Source of the DNA: Bacteroidota bacterium
GTDB lineage: Bacteria > Bacteroidota > Ignavibacteria > Ignavibacteriales > Melioribacteraceae
NCBI GenBank assembly: GCA_023381535.1
Contig: JAMCSN010000226.1
Span: forward strand, 310,001-374,000
Reading direction: 5' to 3'
DNA: 64,000 nt
Below the pieces are notes generated by a model that was not told the origin of the DNA, made no database searches, and saw only the letters and a program-made list of their open reading frames with translations. Below are positions 8,609-18,109 of the stretch, one piece after another; the first letter of the stretch is position 1; every line of letters begins with the position of its first letter. A program made the position numbers and the translations under genes.

Positions 8609-8686
8609 TACACACACAAATGGACTCCGTCCTTAAGGTTGGCGAAGGGTGAAAGTTTGAAAAAGGTCCTTCGCCTTCTTTTTTTT
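8609..8686 (+). ncRNA. Candidate sigma-54-driven small RNA with terminator
   Basis: The interval runs from the predicted start of the sigma-54-like promoter to the T-run of an intrinsic terminator, giving about 78 nucleotides. It starts with an unstructured CACACACAAA stretch, has the self-complementary CCTTAAGG at 8631-8638 and ends in the terminator stem. A ten-codon reading frame (ATG 8620, MDSVLKVGEG) lies within it but lacks a ribosome binding site. It does not resemble tmRNA, SRP RNA or RNase P RNA. It could be a regulatory RNA or a short leader. The next gene begins 224 bases beyond the terminator. Confidence 0.4.
8641..8686 (+). terminator. Intrinsic terminator
   Basis: GGCGAAGG (8641-8648) pairs with CCTTCGCC (8668-8675) and is followed by TTCTTTTTTTT, a classic rho-independent terminator on the plus strand. 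Confidence 0.85.
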
Positions 8687-8910
8687 AAATAACCCTCCTT
8701 GAATTGAACAGTTGAATAATCATTTCATACAAAGACAAATTCTTTTTCTGTCTAGTCTGCGGACTCAATTAGTATATTTTTTCAGAAATTTTTTGTAATG
8801 GCGGGCTAATTGTCAAACCACCAAGATTTTAATTCGGTTTTCTAATTAGGGATGGAATTCATATATTGCTTACAGTTAAATAGTCAAAACAAAACGAGTA
8901 ATTACGCATT

Positions 8911-9276
8911 ATGGATTTCAAATCGGAAAAGAACGGCGACATTGCAATCATACATGTTTACTTGACTAGAGCGACGTTAGCAAAAGCAGTTCAGTTCAAA
9001 GATTTTGTAAATGAGATTATTCAAGCGGGAACAAATAAACTTATTATTAATCTTGGCATTTGCGAGTATATAGATTCGACTTTTCTCGGCGCGATGGTTG
9101 CTCTTCTTAAAAAAGTAAACACGATGAACGGCGATTTGCGTCTAGTTTATAATAAGGAAATGCCTTCATTGGTTTTCGTTCTTACAAGAATGGACAAGGT
9201 TTTTAAAGTGTTTCCTCTTTTGGATGAAGCACTGGAAAGTTTCGGCAGGGGAAAACCAAAACTCTCCTGGAAGTAA
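8911..9276 (+). CDS. STAS-domain anti-sigma factor antagonist
   Basis: 121 residues, all STAS domain (SpoIIAA/RsbV type). The phosphorylatable serine is in INLGICEYIDSTFLGAMV, corresponding to the family DSxxL/F motif. In partner-switching systems the unphosphorylated form binds a serine-kinase anti-sigma factor and frees its partner; PP2C phosphatases reset it. A receiver-PP2C protein is encoded at 14444 and a second STAS protein at 14055, so these may form one circuit. The preceding 224 bases back to the terminator hold no obvious gene. It converges with the U32 peptidase gene, one base between the stops. Confidence 0.88.
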   Translation: MDFKSEKNGDIAIIHVYLTRATLAKAVQFKDFVNEIIQAGTNKLIINLGICEYIDSTFLGAMVALLKKVNTMNGDLRLVYNKEMPSLVFVLTRMDKVFKVFPLLDEALESFGRGKPKLSWK

Positions 9277-9277
9277 A

Positions 9278-10543
9278 TCAATTTTCCAGAAAGACAATTT
9301 TATAAACCTTGTCGTTTTCTCTTACTTTTGTATTGCACTCGAAAGTAATTGTGTTGCCTTTTTCTGCGGTTTGAAGTTCTAGCCCATCATGCATAAATCG
9401 GTTTAGCTGCATTTCAACAACTCCCGTAGTGCTGCCGATAATATAAATTGAATCGCCGACCGAAAGAGTTTCCGCTTCAAGTTTAACGTGTGCAATGCTG
9501 TTCTTCTTATAAAAGTTTAGAACTTTACCAACGAAAACTTTGCGAGTCGTTGCCATGCTTCCGTATGTGTCGGCAAAACTTTCGGATGAAGGTTGACCAA
9601 AATAAAATCCTTGCGAAAACCCTCTGTTATAAACTTTTTTCAGTTCTTCAACTAACTCGCTTTTCAGTTCAGTCGTTAAACCTTTTTCGAAATACGAGTC
9701 AATTGCTTTGCGGTAAGCCGAAACCACTTTAGCAATGTACTCCGGACTGCGTTTTCTACCTTCGATCTTGAACGCATCGATTCCGGACTCAATTAGCTGA
9801 TCGATGAATTCGATTGAACACAAATCTTTGGGCGATAGAACGTAGTCCGCGCCAAGTTCGAGAGAAAATTTTTCATCCGTATCAACAATTTGATATTCTC
9901 GTCTGCAAGGCTGGAGACACTCACCGCGGTTAGCGCTTCTTCCGAAAACCTCATGACTCATAAAACATCTTCCGCTAATGGCAACGCACATTGCACCATG
10001 TACAAAAGTTTCGATCTCGAGATTAGTTTTACTTTTTATTTCTTTTATTTTTTCCAAGGTGCATTCACGCGCAAGCACGATTCGTTTTGCGCCGAGACGC
10101 TCATAAAAATTTACTGTTGCAGAATTAGAAGCCGACGCCTGTGTGCTGACGCAGAACGGCATTTCATGTTCAATACACTTATTTATGATTGAAAGGTCCC
10201 AGCAAATTATCATTTCAACGCCGGAACTTTTGGCAGCGGCAACAATGGAATCCAACTGCGAGAGTTCTTCTTCAAACACAATAGTATTTAATGTAAGATG
10301 CGCTTTGACATTATGTGGTTTGCAGTACTCAACAATTTTCGGCAGTTCAGTGATATCAAAGTTGTTAGCGGCGGCGCGCATGTTTAAATTTTTCAATCCG
10401 AAGTAAATTGCATCCGCGCCAGCGGTAATCGCAGCGTTCAACATTGTCCAATTCCCAACGGGCGCCAATAGTTCAGGTTTTTTTATCTTTTTTGTTTCAG
10501 TTGCTTCCAACTTACATGTCCACGTAATGTGAGCGTTAATCAA
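9278..10543 (-). CDS. U32-family peptidase / RNA hydroxylation-type protein
   Basis: 421 residues. It begins with a short tail and then KKPELLAPVGNW, the standard start of U32 proteins, followed by a TIM-barrel-like region (AGADAIYFGL). The U32 signature lies in ETFVHGAMCVAISGRCFMS, and the following NRGECLQPCRREY supplies cysteines that in characterised relatives (RlhA, TrhP, UbiU/V) are linked to RNA hydroxylation or iron-sulfur binding. The start is uncertain: 10543 and 10510 are both TTG codons and neither has a good ribosome binding site. It interrupts the forward signalling block and shares no obvious function with it. Whether it is a peptidase or an RNA-modifying protein cannot be decided from sequence. 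Confidence 0.85.
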   Translation of the reverse strand: MINAHITWTCKLEATETKKIKKPELLAPVGNWTMLNAAITAGADAIYFGLKNLNMRAAANNFDITELPKIVEYCKPHNVKAHLTLNTIVFEEELSQLDSIVAAAKSSGVEMIICWDLSIINKCIEHEMPFCVSTQASASNSATVNFYERLGAKRIVLARECTLEKIKEIKSKTNLEIETFVHGAMCVAISGRCFMSHEVFGRSANRGECLQPCRREYQIVDTDEKFSLELGADYVLSPKDLCSIEFIDQLIESGIDAFKIEGRKRSPEYIAKVVSAYRKAIDSYFEKGLTTELKSELVEELKKVYNRGFSQGFYFGQPSSESFADTYGSMATTRKVFVGKVLNFYKKNSIAHVKLEAETLSVGDSIYIIGSTTGVVEMQLNRFMHDGLELQTAEKGNTITFECNTKVRENDKVYKIVFLEN

Positions 10544-10664
10544 GGTGCAATAATAATAAAAGTTGTATAATTATTTAGCTGAAGGTTGTCTTCATGTTAG
10601 TCTATATATTTCCACGAGTGAATTTATTATCTTTTAATATCAATTAAGACTTCTCAATTTATTG

Positions 10665-12626
10665 ATGAACGAAGCGATAGAAAAAACTCTTCAAAAAATT
10701 TGCCGGCTTGCCAAATGCGAAGCCGGCTGCATAATTGACAGTTCCGTCAAGGGAGAGCTTTCCGTATCCGTCTGCGGCAAATTGGATAATAACGAAAAAA
10801 GTCTTCTTGCGGTTATCAAACTGATCATTGCGAAGAAAGAACCTTCCGTTACTCAAATAAAACAATCCAAAGCTTTTAAATCATTTATTGCCGAAAAACA
10901 GTTCAAATCATTCTACAAAGAAAAACTGTTCGAAAAAGACGATTCGCATTACTACTTACTTCTGTTTTCAAAAAATAAATTGCCGGAAGCGCGGACTCTC
11001 CACCAGAAAATTGCTTCCTTAACGGATAGTCTCGTCAATGACGATTTCGTTGAGGCGCAAAAGAAAACAAAACTACCGCAGAAAAATTTTGAAATTAATT
11101 CCGAAATCGTTCCGATCTTGTTGGAAACAATTAACACTATAAATGCTGTATTGTATTCTACAAATGCCGAAGGTTCGGAGTATAATTACATAACCGAAGC
11201 TGCCCGCACCTTGTTTGGTTTCTCCCCGGAAGAGATTTACAAGGATAAGATTCACGTTCTAAGAACAATTGCGCCGGAACATTTTGGCGAGTTCAAAGAG
11301 TTCATTAAAAAATTACGTGCCGGCGAAGACAATGTTATTGAATATCGGATGAAGGACCGTTTTGGAAAAGAACACTGGGTTCGTCATTCCGGCGTTCCTA
11401 TCATCAAGAATAACAAGATCGTCCGCATTGTCGGTGTAATACAGGATATTACTGAAGAAAAGAAAACACAGCTGCATCTCGAACGCTCGGAGGAACGGTT
11501 CAGACTCCTTATAGATACTGCCGACGATTTATTATTTGTTCTGGATGGATTTGGTTATTTCGGTATGGTGAATAAAAACGGTGCGAGTGCGCTCGGCTAC
11601 ACGCCGGAGGAAATGATCGGGAAACATTTTCTGGACTTTGTGGGCAAAGAAGATGAAGCGAAAATTGCCAATGCGTTCGGCAAGATATTAAGTACAAAGG
11701 GTGTAACCACATTTGAAGCAAATTTTCTGGATCGGTTCGACAAAGAAGTTGCGTTCGAAATCCGTTCCAACCCGATGATTTCCGAAGGCGAAGTTTCCGG
11801 CATGCTTGGTATCGGTAGAAATATTTCAGGCAGAAAATTAGACGAACAAAAAATTAGAGATCTCAACGCCAAGTTTATCGAAGCAAATAGAATTATATCA
11901 ATCGAGCGGGAAAGAGCGCGGCACAAAATTACCGTGCTCGAAGAACTCAATAAATTGAAGAGCGAATTCATCTCGAATGTTTCGCACGAGCTTAGAACGC
12001 CGCTGGCATCCATCGTCGGTTTTGCCGAGACAATTTTATCCGACACCGAATTGCCCAAAGAAACAGTTCTTGAGTTCAGCCAAATTATTCTGGCAGAAGG
12101 CAAGAGATTAGCCAAGCTTATCAATGATCTTCTTGATTTTTCAAAACTTGAATCCGGTGAAGATGAGCTGAGCAAAGAACAGCTCAACCTTGTAGAACTT
12201 CTGGACGTGGTTGCGAAAAGTTTTGAAAGACAGTTAAGTGAAAAGAATCTTGTTCTTTCCAAGGAATATCCTCCCGAAAAAATTATTATTAATGCCGACA
12301 AGGAAAGACTCACAAAAGTTTTTGGAAATTTACTTTCGAACGCAACAAAGTTTACTAATACCGGTGGAAGAATTTCAATCCTTGTTCAAGATTTTGGGAA
12401 GGAAGTTGAAATCGCAATTACGGATACGGGAATTGGTATTCCCGAAAAAGATTTAACGAATCTGTTCCAGAAATTCAGTAAAGTCCAAAGAGTAACAACG
12501 CAAATCGGCGGAACGGGATTCGGATTGGTAACTGTAAAACAAATTGTAGATTTGCACAAAGGATTTATCAAAGTCCGCAGCGAAATGAACAAAGGCACAA
12601 CATTTATAATTAGATTACCTAAATAG
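10665..12626 (+). CDS. PAS-PAS soluble sensor histidine kinase
   Basis: 653 residues from ATG 10665. No membrane helix is visible, so it is a cytoplasmic sensor. Residues about 1-140 are an unassigned, possibly GAF-like region with three cysteines near the start (KICRLAKCEAGC). Two PAS domains follow (about 150-275 and 275-400), then a coiled coil, the HisKA dimerisation domain with the phospho-accepting histidine in FISNVSHELRTP, and an HATPase domain with N-box GNLLSNATKF, G1 box DTGIGIP and GGTGFGL. The gene is followed after 19 bases by an NtrC-type regulator, its likely partner. The cysteine cluster could make it respond to redox state, but that is speculation. Confidence 0.92.
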   Translation: MNEAIEKTLQKICRLAKCEAGCIIDSSVKGELSVSVCGKLDNNEKSLLAVIKLIIAKKEPSVTQIKQSKAFKSFIAEKQFKSFYKEKLFEKDDSHYYLLLFSKNKLPEARTLHQKIASLTDSLVNDDFVEAQKKTKLPQKNFEINSEIVPILLETINTINAVLYSTNAEGSEYNYITEAARTLFGFSPEEIYKDKIHVLRTIAPEHFGEFKEFIKKLRAGEDNVIEYRMKDRFGKEHWVRHSGVPIIKNNKIVRIVGVIQDITEEKKTQLHLERSEERFRLLIDTADDLLFVLDGFGYFGMVNKNGASALGYTPEEMIGKHFLDFVGKEDEAKIANAFGKILSTKGVTTFEANFLDRFDKEVAFEIRSNPMISEGEVSGMLGIGRNISGRKLDEQKIRDLNAKFIEANRIISIERERARHKITVLEELNKLKSEFISNVSHELRTPLASIVGFAETILSDTELPKETVLEFSQIILAEGKRLAKLINDLLDFSKLESGEDELSKEQLNLVELLDVVAKSFERQLSEKNLVLSKEYPPEKIIINADKERLTKVFGNLLSNATKFTNTGGRISILVQDFGKEVEIAITDTGIGIPEKDLTNLFQKFSKVQRVTTQIGGTGFGLVTVKQIVDLHKGFIKVRSEMNKGTTFIIRLPK

Positions 12627-12645
12627 CAATTCCATCGAGGCGAAT

Positions 12646-14028
12646 TTGGAAAAACTAATCTTCATCATTGATGACGAAGACTCAATCTTAAAAATGCTGA
12701 CCCATTGGGTTAAAAACCAGTGGGAGTATAACACGAAGACATTTACGACCGGAGCGGAAGCGCTTAATTCGTTGAATGAAAATCCCGATCTTATTCTTTT
12801 GGATATTATGCTGCCGGATATTAACGGCAACGAAGTGCTGGGCCGCGTTAAACAAAAATATCCTAATTTGCCCGTCATAATGCTTTCTGCGCAGGGCAGC
12901 GTTGAAGTTGCATTGGAATCGATTCGTCTCGGCGCATTCGATTATTTTCCGAAACCAATCGATAAGAACAGACTTGAACCCGCAATCAGGAATGCAATTA
13001 AGAATTATGATCTGGAAAAAGAACTTGAAAAGCTAAAAGAAAATTTACAGCGCGAGTACAGTTTCGATAATATTATCTCCGCCGATCGAAAAATGCAAGA
13101 TGCTTTCAAAATGATTTCAAAAGTTCTTGATAACGACATTACCGTTTTAATTACCGGCGAAAGCGGTACCGGAAAAGAATTGATTGCGCGCGCAATTCAT
13201 TTTAACGGAAAAAGAAAAAACGCACCGTTTGTTGTCGTGAACTGTGCATCAATTCCACGCGAACTGCTTGAAAGCGAATTGTTCGGACACGAGAAAGGTT
13301 CTTTCACCGGCGCTCATCAAAGAAAGATCGGCAAGTTTGAACTTGCCAAAGGCGGAACAATCTTCCTCGACGAGATCGGCGAAATGGAAATGTCGCTGCA
13401 AGCTAAAATATTGAGGGTTATTCAGCAGAAAGAATTTGAACGTATCGGCGGCAATGAACTTATTAAAACCGACGTGAGAATTATTTCCGCGACTAACCGG
13501 GATCTGAAAGCTGCAGTTGAGAGTAAAAGTTTCAGAGAAGATCTTTATTACCGGTTGAGTTCGTTCCCGATTCACATACCGCCGTTGCGCGAGCGGAGGA
13601 GCGATATTGTTGTGCTGGTAAATCACTTTGTCGAGCACTTCAATCATAAACTTGGAAAGCAGATAAAAGGTTTTGCCAAACCGGCTTTGAAGTTGGTTTA
13701 TGATTATGATTGGCCCGGCAATGTACGCGAGCTGGAAAATACTATTGAGAGATGTATGATTCTCACCGACAAAGAATTAATAGATGTTGACGTTTTGCCG
13801 GCAAACTTTATCTCGAATGCCGGAAATAGTAATCTCGGTTCCAAAGCGGTTTTGTTCGGCAATGAATCTCCTGTAATTCCTTTTGAGAAGCTGAAGGAAC
13901 AGGCTATCCGGCACGCATTAAGAACAACTAGCGGTAACATTGTTGAAGCCGCTCGGAAATTGAAAATCGGGCGCGCTACACTTTACCGGTTGATGGATAA
14001 ATACAAAATTGAATCTCCAAAAGAATAA
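12646..14028 (+). CDS. NtrC-family sigma-54 response regulator
   Basis: 460 residues, starting at a TTG (12646) placed five bases after GAGG (12637-12640). The receiver domain has acidic pair DDED, phospho-acceptor D53 in LILLDIMLPD and K103 in FPKPI. The AAA+ domain has Walker A GESGTGKE (171-178), GSFTGA (218-223, a tolerated variant of GAFTGA) and Walker B TIFLDE. The Fis-type helix-turn-helix is at the end (GNIVEAARKLKIGRATL). It probably receives phosphate from the adjacent PAS kinase and drives sigma-54 promoters. The best candidate promoter, at 8583, lies 4 kb upstream. The STAS gene follows after 26 bases. Confidence 0.93.
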   Translation: MEKLIFIIDDEDSILKMLTHWVKNQWEYNTKTFTTGAEALNSLNENPDLILLDIMLPDINGNEVLGRVKQKYPNLPVIMLSAQGSVEVALESIRLGAFDYFPKPIDKNRLEPAIRNAIKNYDLEKELEKLKENLQREYSFDNIISADRKMQDAFKMISKVLDNDITVLITGESGTGKELIARAIHFNGKRKNAPFVVVNCASIPRELLESELFGHEKGSFTGAHQRKIGKFELAKGGTIFLDEIGEMEMSLQAKILRVIQQKEFERIGGNELIKTDVRIISATNRDLKAAVESKSFREDLYYRLSSFPIHIPPLRERRSDIVVLVNHFVEHFNHKLGKQIKGFAKPALKLVYDYDWPGNVRELENTIERCMILTDKELIDVDVLPANFISNAGNSNLGSKAVLFGNESPVIPFEKLKEQAIRHALRTTSGNIVEAARKLKIGRATLYRLMDKYKIESPKE

Positions 14029-14054
14029 TTGATTTAAATTGAGGAAGCTAATCG

Positions 14055-14396
14055 ATGATAATCATTGAAGAAATTATTGACGACATTACCGTTGAAATAG
14101 TGAATATTGACAGAGCGACGCTGCATGAAGCGGAGGAACTGAAGTTGAATGTGGGCGAACGAATGTCGGAAGGATACAAAAAAATTATTATCGATCTTAC
14201 TTCCGTCGAGTTTTTGGACTCCACTTTTTTAGGCGTTATCGTTAACACGCTGAAGAAAGTTGCAAAACTGAACGGAGATTTAAAATTAGTCGGATTCAAA
14301 CCGGCAGTACGCTCTATGTTCGAATTAACCAGATTGTTCAGAGTGTTTGAATCTTATTCTAACCTGCAAGACGCAATAAAAAGTTTTAGCAAATAA
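14055..14396 (+). CDS. STAS-domain anti-sigma factor antagonist (second copy)
   Basis: 113 residues with a good ribosome binding site GAGGAAG at 14041-14047. The sequence SVEFLDSTFLGVIVNTLKKVAKLNGDLKLV is laid out like the STAS protein at 8911, including the DS phosphorylation site and the following LKKV-x-NGDL segment, so the two are paralogues. By family it is a switch protein that is phosphorylated by an RsbW/SpoIIAB-like kinase and dephosphorylated by a PP2C. The PP2C gene lies 47 bases downstream. No RsbW-like kinase is encoded in this window, so either it is elsewhere or the histidine kinase ATPase serves another role. Confidence 0.9.
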   Translation: MIIIEEIIDDITVEIVNIDRATLHEAEELKLNVGERMSEGYKKIIIDLTSVEFLDSTFLGVIVNTLKKVAKLNGDLKLVGFKPAVRSMFELTRLFRVFESYSNLQDAIKSFSK

Positions 14397-14443
14397 AAAA
14401 TTTAATGGGGGTGAATTAACAACAAAAATATTCCGGATTAACC

Positions 14444-15589
14444 GTGGCACAGCAAAGTAACGATAAAAAAAATGGCAATATCCTTCTCGTAGAAGACGAG
14501 TTTAATATAGCAAAACTTTTTAGCTTCAATTTAGCCAAAGCAGGTTTTCATTGCGAAGTTGCAACCAACGGAAGGGAAGGACTTGAGCTTGCGGAAAAAC
14601 ATCATCCGGATTTAATTATCAGCGATGTTATGATGCCCGAGGTTGACGGCTATGAATTCAGAAAACTGCTCTTGCAAAATCCAGAACTAAAAAAAATTCC
14701 GTTTGTTTTTCTGACAGCAAAAGGGGAAGAAGAAGATATCCTACAGGGGTTTGATCTTGAGATTGAAGATTACATCATCAAAACTTCCAGCCCCAAAGTC
14801 GTGATTGCAAAAGTCTCCGCGATACTAAAAAGCCTGGAGAAAGAAAGAGTAAAAGTTGTTGATGAAGTTCAGAAAGCTGCCGACACGATGGGCGCAAAAG
14901 TTGTTCCGGATGAATATCCGAAGTTCGACGGATTCGCAATCAAACACTGGCACATGCCTTTCAAAAACGTTCCCGGCGGAGATTTCATTGATTATTTCCT
15001 GATGGACGAAAACCATCTTGCAATAATAATGGGCGACGTAATGGGCAAAAGATGGGGAGCTTGGTATTTTGCCGTTGCCTACGCAGGTTACGTTAGAAGC
15101 GCCGCACGGTTTGTTCTGGAATCATCAAAAGATTATATGCCGAGTCACATTCTGCACAAGGTAAACGAATCGGTGTATAAGGACGAAAGAATTTCGGAAG
15201 TGTTCATCACGCTTTCGGTAATTATTCTTGATAACCAAAATAAAACGGCGCGCTATTCCGGTGCCGGCGACTTGCCGATGATTTACAAGTCTAAAACGGT
15301 TGAAAAAATTATATCAAAAGGTGTTCTGCTTGGATTCAGTAAATCGGGCGAGTACGAAGATCACGAAATTAAATTGAATAGCGGCGACGAACTCTTTTTG
15401 CTTACCGATGGCGTTACCGAAGCGCGCAACAAAGAGGGACAGCTTTATCAAGAAGAAAGACTAGTTGATTTTCTTGGTACATTAAATCCAAACGAAGACT
15501 CGATTGAACAGTTGAAAAAAGAAATTCTTTCTTACGCCGGCGGCGAACTTGAAGACGACGTAAGTGTTATCGCTATAAAAACGTTGTGA
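14444..15589 (+). CDS. Receiver-domain PP2C (RsbU/SpoIIE-type) phosphatase
   Basis: 381 residues from a GTG at 14444. Residues about 12-130 form a response-regulator receiver (VEDEFN, phospho-acceptor aspartate in LIISDVMMPE, conserved lysine in YIIK). After a coiled linker, residues about 165-380 form a PP2C-SpoIIE phosphatase with metal-binding aspartates in GGDFIDYF, IIMGDVMGK, LLTDGVTEA and EDDVSVI. By family it dephosphorylates STAS antagonists in response to phosphorylation of its receiver domain, joining two-component and partner-switching signalling. It stands right after a STAS gene and a two-component pair. Ribosome binding site is weak (GGGGGTGA lies about 30 bases upstream), so the start could be reassessed. 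Confidence 0.92.
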   Translation: MAQQSNDKKNGNILLVEDEFNIAKLFSFNLAKAGFHCEVATNGREGLELAEKHHPDLIISDVMMPEVDGYEFRKLLLQNPELKKIPFVFLTAKGEEEDILQGFDLEIEDYIIKTSSPKVVIAKVSAILKSLEKERVKVVDEVQKAADTMGAKVVPDEYPKFDGFAIKHWHMPFKNVPGGDFIDYFLMDENHLAIIMGDVMGKRWGAWYFAVAYAGYVRSAARFVLESSKDYMPSHILHKVNESVYKDERISEVFITLSVIILDNQNKTARYSGAGDLPMIYKSKTVEKIISKGVLLGFSKSGEYEDHEIKLNSGDELFLLTDGVTEARNKEGQLYQEERLVDFLGTLNPNEDSIEQLKKEILSYAGGELEDDVSVIAIKTL

Positions 15590-15608
15590 GTTATACTCGG
15601 TAAGCAGT

Positions 15609-16604
15609 TTAGAAAGTAAAGCCCTCGCCTAATTTCTTCCGCAAAAACTCGAAATGCTCTTTTGTAACGGTGATCTGTTTGAATATATCGAGTATGTCGC
15701 CGCGTGTTATTTTTTCAAAATCTTCTTTGCGGGGAGTTATAATCAATCCGCATAAATCAACCGCTGCCGGACTAATAAGTAGTTGATCTTCACCTTTAGC
15801 AAAAAATTGTTTTGGTCTGTGAACATTGCGAGGGAAAACAAAAACACGCCAAATACCGTGCTCAAAGAAAGCGGTTATGTTCATCATCGGCTCTTCTTCC
15901 AAGGGAAAAGCTTTTTTCATCGCATTGAAAAAAAATGAAAAGGTTGAGATCAACTCTCGTTTATTTCTCGATTCTAAAGAAATAAAACTTCGCAAGCCGT
16001 CTTTAATTAAATGGATTTCAGTATTTCCGTTGCCGAAAACCGCTGTTGTGTACTTATTGATAATGCCGTCGAACTGCCGCTCCAACGGCATAATGTTTTT
16101 TGTCGCCGCTTGAAAGTGCAAATGATCCGGCGCAGAAGCCCCGCAACGCGGTCCGTTGTAAAACAGTGTGTAGTACTTGCCAAGTTCATGGGAAAAATCC
16201 AACAACTTCTCGAAAGAATTTTCAATTGATTGCGGTTCGTGATTTCTTTTCACAATTGTAAAATGTTCAGGAAAGATTGGATAAGGATTACATAGAATTA
16301 TAAAGTTGTTCGTTGCAAGTCCGTTTTGTTCATCGGGTAAATTTTCCGAACAGAGGAAACATTGCCGACCGTTAACGGCTTCTTTTGAAACATCGGCGTT
16401 GGATGATTTTATTCTCTCGGAATTGAATTGCACTTCAACTTCGAATCCGTCAAACTCAAAACTGCGGGTTTGAACGGAAGATAAGTTATCATAGTTGCTT
16501 TTTAGAAATGGCCAAGATTGTTTTTGATCTGCCAGCAACCGCTTTGTCTGCCCGGCTAACCAATCAATGTTTTTATTCTTTTCCGGTCGAACTTCCAATA
16601 TCAT
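15609..16604 (-). CDS. DUF4922 HIT-superfamily nucleotidyltransferase/phosphorylase-like protein
   Basis: 331 residues. The motif [12 protein letters not shown] contains the H-x-H-x-Q triad of the HIT/GalT superfamily, in which the middle histidine forms a nucleotidyl intermediate; CFLC in the N-terminal half could bind zinc. Such proteins resemble Ap4A phosphorylase and GDP-L-galactose phosphorylase and act on nucleotide-linked substrates in the cytoplasm. The start overlaps the stop of the glycosyltransferase gene (ATGA), so the two are coexpressed and perhaps belong to one sugar pathway, with this enzyme making or recovering a sugar-1-phosphate or nucleotide sugar. The precise substrate is not visible. 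Confidence 0.75.
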   Translation of the reverse strand: MILEVRPEKNKNIDWLAGQTKRLLADQKQSWPFLKSNYDNLSSVQTRSFEFDGFEVEVQFNSERIKSSNADVSKEAVNGRQCFLCSENLPDEQNGLATNNFIILCNPYPIFPEHFTIVKRNHEPQSIENSFEKLLDFSHELGKYYTLFYNGPRCGASAPDHLHFQAATKNIMPLERQFDGIINKYTTAVFGNGNTEIHLIKDGLRSFISLESRNKRELISTFSFFFNAMKKAFPLEEEPMMNITAFFEHGIWRVFVFPRNVHRPKQFFAKGEDQLLISPAAVDLCGLIITPRKEDFEKITRGDILDIFKQITVTKEHFEFLRKKLGEGFTF

Positions 16605-18109
16605 GTTTTATTCGCTTGATTCTTTTTTTGTCGCGCTGATATTTCGTTTGTTCGCAGACCGTCTTTGAAAGTATTATGCGCGTTTAACTTACCGATATCA
16701 AGTTCGGCATCGGTATTTCCTTCCCAACGGCGGCAGTAATAAATAGAATTATAAATTCTGCCAATTTTATAATTCCGCGAAATTGTAATGCCAAGAAAAT
16801 AATCTTCGCCGTAACTCACATTCGGAATATCAATCTTTCGAAGCAGCGGCGTATGAAATGCGCGCGGGGCGCCAAGACCGTTTATTCTAAGTGCGTTGTT
16901 CGGTCCGTTATCGTCGCTCCATTCCCGGTGGTCAATTAATCCGGGCGGTATTTCGTTCAAATCAAAATCTGTCAACGTGTATGAACCAATAACCATAGCG
17001 CATTTTTCTTTCTTAAAGGTATTGATGATAGTCTGCAAAGTCGTCTCATCCATGTAAACGTCATCGCTGTCTAATTGTACAGAAAATCTTCCGCACAATG
17101 GATTGTTTACCGCCTCACTCCAGCATCCGCCGATCAGCAGATCTTCTCTGTCTGGGATCAAATGAATTAAGTTTTTGTTTTCTGCGGAGAGTTTTTTTAG
17201 TAATTCGGTCGTTCCATCATTGGAATGATTATCAACAACGATGATGTTGAACTTAAAATCTGTTCTTTGTTTGAGTGCGGAAGAAACGGCATCGCCGATG
17301 GTTTTAATTCTGTTCTTAACCGGAATGATGACAGAAGCTTCGATTGCAAACTTCTCACTCGACAAATCAATTTCGTTAAACGGAGGTTTCACTAAAGCGT
17401 TAATTTGCTTTAGATGATCTGTTGCGGCGCTCTCCATTTCCATTTGAACATTTCGATTCTTCGGGTTAACGTAGTCAAACTGCTTCTCGCCGGATTTTCT
17501 GAAATCTATTTCTTCAACGCTGTATAACGGTTCGGGAATTCTTTGAATCTTCTTAGTCTGGGAGATTCTTAAACGCACGTCGTACAATCCGGCAAACATG
17601 TATGACTTCCCGGAAGACCTCACTGCTTCTTTGAAGCTTTTCGAATGGATAATCATTACTGAGCCAAAATCGAAGTCGTCACGAATACTTCCAAGCTGAT
17701 AATCGCATGTTGGGTGAACAAGAATTTTCCCGGACTTCCTTTCATAGAAGTCTGAATAGATTATTCCCGCATCTGATGCTGAAGCGACAGTCAGAAAACG
17801 ACCGAGTGAAGATGGGGGGAACGATATTTCAGTCTGTCTGATGCACAGAAGCAAGTATTCCGTCCTCAAAAGACCGGCAATTGTCCGAAGTGAAGCCGAG
17901 CTTTGAATTGAATCAAGACCGAGATCCTTGCAGTTAGGCAGCCGAATACCGGAAGAGCCCGGCGAGTAAATGAAGATTTCTTCCACGTAGCCGGATTCGT
18001 TCAACTGACGAGCTAATTCGGAGGTCGTTAGAATGCCGGTGAAAGGTATTACTGCTGAAAAAGATCTCATGATGCGGCGATTTTTATTTGCCAAATTATG
18101 AAAAAGCAT
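16601..18109 (-). CDS. Two-domain GT-A glycosyltransferase (family 2)
   Basis: 502 residues if ATG 18109 is used; ATG 18070, just before [11 protein letters not shown], is equally plausible and neither has a strong ribosome binding site. The C-terminal half (about 225-480) is a complete GT2 domain: [10 protein letters not shown], then [10 protein letters not shown] and [10 protein letters not shown], with DSDD as the metal-binding motif. The N-terminal half (about 15-210) looks like a second GT-A fold ([16 protein letters not shown]) but lacks a clear DxD motif, so it may be degenerate or a binding domain. The glycan made is unknown. It is coupled with the DUF4922 protein. Confidence 0.8.
   Translation of the reverse strand: MLFHNLANKNRRIMRSFSAVIPFTGILTTSELARQLNESGYVEEIFIYSPGSSGIRLPNCKDLGLDSIQSSASLRTIAGLLRTEYLLLCIRQTEISFPPSSLGRFLTVASASDAGIIYSDFYERKSGKILVHPTCDYQLGSIRDDFDFGSVMIIHSKSFKEAVRSSGKSYMFAGLYDVRLRISQTKKIQRIPEPLYSVEEIDFRKSGEKQFDYVNPKNRNVQMEMESAATDHLKQINALVKPPFNEIDLSSEKFAIEASVIIPVKNRIKTIGDAVSSALKQRTDFKFNIIVVDNHSNDGTTELLKKLSAENKNLIHLIPDREDLLIGGCWSEAVNNPLCGRFSVQLDSDDVYMDETTLQTIINTFKKEKCAMVIGSYTLTDFDLNEIPPGLIDHREWSDDNGPNNALRINGLGAPRAFHTPLLRKIDIPNVSYGEDYFLGITISRNYKIGRIYNSIYYCRRWEGNTDAELDIGKLNAHNTFKDGLRTNEISARQKKNQANKT

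Noticed and set aside
8424..8686. tmRNA, 4.5S/SRP RNA, RNase P RNA or a known riboswitch
   Set aside because: None of the conserved cores (tag frame with CCA end, SRP GGAA loop, RNase P core, ydaO or TPP motifs) was found.
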